Shown here: positions 63,634 to 64,000 of the stretch, one piece after another
How positions within the stretch are numbered: the first letter of the stretch is position 1
Layout: the number at the start of each line of letters is the position of its first letter
Assembly (NCBI RefSeq): GCF_027580225.2
Contig: NC_073355.2
Location: 21,635,501-21,699,500 of the forward strand
DNA: 64,000 nucleotides
Reading direction: 5' to 3'
From: Misgurnus anguillicaudatus
Lineage: Eukaryota; Chordata; Actinopteri; Cypriniformes; Cobitidae
The notes under the pieces: model-generated
Told to the model about the DNA's origin: nothing
What the model saw: the letters and a program-made list of their open reading frames with translations, nothing else
Databases searched by the model: none
Made by a program: the position numbers and the translations under genes

Positions 63634-64000
63634 CAGGGATAGTTTGGCCAAAAATTATATTAAACCCATGATTTACTCATACCGAAGCCATCCGAGATGC
63701 ATATGTACATCATATTTTTTAGACGAACACATTTTCAGTTATTTTAGAAAGTCTTTTAGATCTTTCAGTTAATCAAATGTAAAGTTACAGGGTCCACGTC
63801 CTTAAAGTCCAAAAAATGTGCATCCATCCTTCACAAAATAAATCCAAATGGCTCCACGATAATAAACAAAGGTCTTCTGAGGGTAATCCGAGCCGATTTG
63901 TTGTAGAAAATCCACATTTAAAACTTAATAAACTAAAATAGCTTCCGGTAATGCCACCATCTTAGTCGCGTCCGCATTTAAAGCTGCAGTGTGTAAATTT
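63634..64000. mobile_element. Truncated fish MITE running off the window
   Basis: It begins TACAGGGATAGTTTGGCCAA and continues AAACCCATGATTTACTCAT, CCATCCGAGATGCATATG and GACGAACACATTTTCAG, the left arm of a common fish family. At 63978 a second motif, TTAAAGCTGCAGTGTGTAAAT, marks another element whose body is outside the window. Confidence 0.65.

Overview
This window looks like nuclear genomic DNA from a teleost fish, most likely a cyprinid. The evidence is vertebrate-style split genes with GT-AG introns, long CA/GA/TAA microsatellites, and a very high density of non-autonomous DNA transposons of kinds common in carp-family genomes. The species cannot be fixed from sequence alone. Two genes are fully supported. 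wnt9b lies on the minus strand (coding exons 14799-19213, 358 residues). An ADP-ribosylation factor of the ARF1/2/3 class, best called arf2, lies on the plus strand (probable non-coding first exon near 21735-21812, coding exons 31294-34174, 181 residues). A third, incomplete gene may begin near the right edge, with a GC-rich first exon and an ATG at 62371. The grouping of WNT9B with an ARF gene matches the mammalian WNT9B-WNT3-NSF-ARF2 neighbourhood.

Layout. 1-8790 is a nested tandem array of four long units (about 2-2.4 kb), each made of diverged roughly 300-bp subrepeats carrying a GTGGCGCTAT-like box. Units 2 and 4 are near-identical at an offset of 4.11-4.14 kb. 8811-14798 is gene-free with several palindromic miniature elements (MITEs), including one hairpin element inside another, and two CA microsatellites. 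14799-19213 is wnt9b. 19214-21734 is the intergenic region between two genes transcribed away from each other. 21735-34700 is arf2; its 9.5-kb first intron and introns 2 and 4 are packed with transposons.

From 34.7 kb to 61.9 kb I see no gene. This stretch is a stack of nested mobile elements, many datable relative to each other by intact target-site duplications (TSDs). The best cases are an hAT element carrying two other hAT insertions (55577-58533), a three-level nest (45093-46246) whose middle element has a 9-bp TSD, an hAT element with a LINE fragment in it (49713-51329), and a young miniature LTR retrotransposon with nearly identical 297/300-bp LTRs and a 5-bp TSD (59080-60249).

The two complete genes do not form one pathway. 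wnt9b encodes a secreted lipid-modified signalling ligand. arf2 encodes a small GTPase recruiting coat proteins at the Golgi. Nothing here looks like an undescribed multi-gene biological system; what is unusual is the repeat architecture. Element class calls rest on TSD length and terminal inverted repeats (TIRs) read by eye; no database search was run.
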